Origin: DASZFV01 sp035549075
GTDB taxonomy: Bacteria; Myxococcota_A; Polyangia; Fen-1088
Assembly: GCA_035549075.1 (NCBI GenBank)
Contig: DASZRT010000082.1
Location: 1-64,000, forward strand
Direction: 5' to 3'
DNA: 64,000 nt
Positions 62,259-64,000 of this stretch are shown here, piece after piece. The translations under genes were made by a program, and so were the position numbers. Numbering within the stretch: the stretch's first letter is position 1; the number at the start of each line of letters is the position of its first letter. The notes beneath the pieces are model-generated. The model had not been told where the DNA came from. It searched no databases and saw nothing but the letters and a program-made list of their open reading frames with translations.

Positions 62259-62537
62259 CTAGAGCGGATCGAACCCGAGCTCGTCGACGAAGCACCAGCC
62301 CCAACGCTCGCCCGGCTCGAGCGAGCGAATGATGGGGTGCTTCGTCTTGTGGAAGTGCTTCGTGGCGTGGCGGTTCTTCGAGTCGTCGCAGCAGCCGACG
62401 TGGCCGCACGTCATGCAGAGCCGCAGGTGCACCCAGTCGTCGCCCATCGCGAGGCACTCTTCGCAACCGTCCGTCTTCGGGCGGACGTGTCGATCGATCT
62501 TTCCGAGATGCTCGCAGGAGGGTGCTGGCTCTTTCAC
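62259..62537 (-). CDS. UBP-type zinc-finger protein
   Basis: A 92-residue protein that is almost entirely a zf-UBP domain: CEECLAMGDDWVHLRLCMTC, then GHVGCCDDSKNRHATKHFHK and a tail ending WGWCFVDELGFDPL. In eukaryotes this finger binds the ubiquitin C-terminus; bacterial copies have no known ubiquitin partner. They often stand beside FAD-dependent oxidoreductases, as here. It is the first gene of the redox operon and is divergent from egtB across 63 bases. Confidence 0.9.
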   Translation of the reverse strand: MKEPAPSCEHLGKIDRHVRPKTDGCEECLAMGDDWVHLRLCMTCGHVGCCDDSKNRHATKHFHKTKHPIIRSLEPGERWGWCFVDELGFDPL

Positions 62538-62600
62538 GGTGCCTCCAAATCGGACCGTAGCATGACGGATCGGTGATTCATCGGCTAGCTTTGGGAGCGC

Positions 62601-63803
62601 ATGCGTCTCCTCGAGCGTTACCGCGACGTCCGCGCGCGCACCGTCGCGCTGGCGGCGCCGCTGTCACCCGAAGATCAAATGGTGCAGTCGATGCCCGAGG
62701 CGAGCCCGACGAAGTGGCACCTCGCCCACACGACGTGGTTCTTCGAGACGTTCGCGCTGGGTCCGCACGGCCACCGCGCGGCCGATCCGCGTTATGCGTT
62801 CTTGTTCAACTCGTACTACGAGGGCGTGGGCCCGCGCGTCGAGCGGGCGCGCCGCGGGCAGCTCTCGCGGCCGTCGCTCGCGGAGGTGCACGCGTACCGA
62901 CGCCGCGTCGACGAAGCGGTCGAGCGGTTGCTGGGAGGTGCGAACGACGTCGCGGTGATCGTCGAGCTGGGCTTGCACCACGAGCAGCAGCACCAAGAGC
63001 TGCTGCTCACCGACGTCAAACACGCGCTGGGCCAGCAGCCGCTGCGGCCCGCGTACCACGCGATCGCGCCCGCGCGAACCGACGCCGCGCCGATGCGGTA
63101 TCACGCGTTCGACGAGGGCGTCGTCTCGATCGGCCACGGCGGCGCCGGCTTCGCGTTCGACAACGAAGGCCCGCGGCACCGCTGCTTTCTGCAGGCGTTC
63201 GAGCTCGCCGATCGGCCGGTCACCTGCGGCGAGTACCTGACGTTCATGGCCGAGGGCGGCTACACGCGCGCCGAGCTGTGGCTCTCCGAAGGGTGGAGCC
63301 GCGTGCAGAGCGAAGGGTGGCGCGCGCCGCTCTATTGGGAGCTGGACGAGGGCGTTTGGAAGACTTACACGATGGGAGGCGTGCGCGAGGTCGAGCGCGC
63401 CGAGCCCGTGTCACACGTGAGTTACTTCGAGGCCGACGCTTTCGCTCGCTGGGCCGGTGCGCGCCTGCCGACGGAGTATGAGTGGGAGCACGCGGCGGCG
63501 GACGCCCCCGTGACGGGCCATTTCGCCGACTCGGATCGGTTTCATCCCAGGGCGGCCGCCGCCGGTTCGTTCGGCGACGTGTGGCAGTGGACGAGCAGCG
63601 CCTATGCACCGTACCCACGCTACAGCCCGCCGGCCGGTGTGCTCGGCGAGTACAACGGCAAGTTCATGGCGAGCCAGATGGTGTTGCGCGGCGGTTCGTG
63701 TCTCACGCCCGCGGGGCACGTACGCGCGACGTACCGCAACTTCTTCGCGCCCGAGACGCGCTGGCAGATGAGCGGCCTTCGCCTCGCGCGAGACGCCGAA
63801 TGA
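62601..63803 (+). CDS. egtB: Ergothioneine sulfoxide synthase EgtB
   Basis: A 400-residue EgtB. The N-terminal DinB-like half carries the iron-binding histidines: one in WHLAHTTWFFETF and two in LGLHHEQQHQELLL. The C-terminal FGE-sulfatase-like half contains VSYFEADAFARWAGARLPTE and GGSCLTPAGHVRATYRNFF, which with QMSGLRLA is the family end. It joins hercynine to the sulfur donor by O2-dependent C-S bond formation. Its stop overlaps the start of egtD in ATGA. No egtA, egtC or egtE appears in the window. Confidence 0.95.
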   Translation: MRLLERYRDVRARTVALAAPLSPEDQMVQSMPEASPTKWHLAHTTWFFETFALGPHGHRAADPRYAFLFNSYYEGVGPRVERARRGQLSRPSLAEVHAYRRRVDEAVERLLGGANDVAVIVELGLHHEQQHQELLLTDVKHALGQQPLRPAYHAIAPARTDAAPMRYHAFDEGVVSIGHGGAGFAFDNEGPRHRCFLQAFELADRPVTCGEYLTFMAEGGYTRAELWLSEGWSRVQSEGWRAPLYWELDEGVWKTYTMGGVREVERAEPVSHVSYFEADAFARWAGARLPTEYEWEHAAADAPVTGHFADSDRFHPRAAAAGSFGDVWQWTSSAYAPYPRYSPPAGVLGEYNGKFMASQMVLRGGSCLTPAGHVRATYRNFFAPETRWQMSGLRLARDAE

Positions 63804-64000
63804 CCGACCTCGCCGACGAAGTGCGCCGCGGCCTGACGGCGACGCCCAAGACGCTCTCGCCGCGGCTCTTCTACGACGACGAGGGCTCGCGTCTGTACGA
63901 GCTCATCACCGAGCTGCCCGAGTACTACCTCACGCGCGCCGAGCGCTCGATCTTCGAGGAGCACGCCCCCGTCATCGCCACGATGGCGGGCGGGAACGCG
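63800..64000 (+). CDS. egtD: L-histidine N-alpha-methyltransferase EgtD, 3' end cut off
   Basis: Only 67 codons are present before the window ends. The start MTDLADEVRRGLTATPKTL with SPRLFYDDEGSRLYELITEL and PEYYLTRAERSIFEEHA is the conserved N-terminal region of EgtD, which makes hercynine from histidine with three SAM molecules. The ATGA overlap with egtB makes a compact egtB-egtD operon. Confidence 0.93.
   Translation, partial: MTDLADEVRRGLTATPKTLSPRLFYDDEGSRLYELITELPEYYLTRAERSIFEEHAPVIATMAGGNA

Overview
The window is a dense, GC-rich stretch (third positions overwhelmingly G or C) that looks like the chromosome of a myxobacterium-like bacterium (Myxococcota, probably Polyangia). The reasons are the number of two-component systems and NtrC-type regulators, lipoproteins with Gly/Thr-rich linkers and a D/C-rich calcium-binding-like repeat, a TonB domain fused to a TonB-dependent receptor, and genes packed with 4-base ATGA/GTGA overlaps. 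The organism call is inference. I see no tRNA, rRNA, CRISPR array, insertion sequence or prophage.

Bases 1-16 kb hold ion and nitrogen transport. An ammonium transporter cut by the left edge ends at a textbook terminator and is followed by an Na+/H+-antiporter-like protein and a tandem universal stress protein. Then come a histidine kinase/NtrC-type regulator pair, an odd helix-turn-helix protein, a Kup potassium transporter, a second ammonium transporter, and a second regulator and kinase. The two kinase/regulator pairs are close paralogues, so this region looks like a duplicated ammonium-transporter plus two-component module in which one copy has been rearranged.

Bases 15.5-25 kb hold a cupredoxin-like protein, a HupE/UreJ-type membrane protein and parvulin pair downstream of a PHP-type lipoprotein, a TonB-dependent receptor carrying its own TonB domain, NikR, and a TonB-family protein. 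Together these suggest nickel (or other metal) uptake. Bases 25-35 kb are mostly single enzymes: a 2OG-Fe(II) oxygenase-like protein, a membrane-fused spermidine-synthase-like protein, a metallo-beta-lactamase-fold hydrolase, an esterase, an MFS exporter, an atypical SDR and an aldo/keto reductase.

Bases 35-44 kb are sensory. CheB, CheR-coiled-coil-PAS and a kinase fragment without an ATPase domain lie together, next to a NarL-type regulator and a soluble histidine kinase. A fatty-acid desaturase is then joined by overlapping codons to an intramembrane-type histidine kinase and an OmpR-type regulator, which suggests membrane-fluidity control. Bases 44-54 kb hold an operon of four exported proteins including a di-haem MauG/cytochrome c peroxidase-like protein, preceded by an ECF sigma factor with a putative anti-sigma partner, a probable outer-membrane protein and a LysR regulator.

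Bases 54-64 kb contain what I consider the best single observation: a fluoride-riboswitch-like RNA, with all three helices including the pseudoknot, directly upstream of a fluoride-type CLC antiporter. After it come a truncated VOC gene, an AraC regulator, an alcohol dehydrogenase and a thiol/redox operon (UBP-type zinc finger, cyclic-nucleotide-binding thioredoxin-reductase-like protein lacking its cysteines, and a DsbA-OsmC fusion). This operon runs divergently from the ergothioneine genes egtB and egtD, the latter cut by the right edge.
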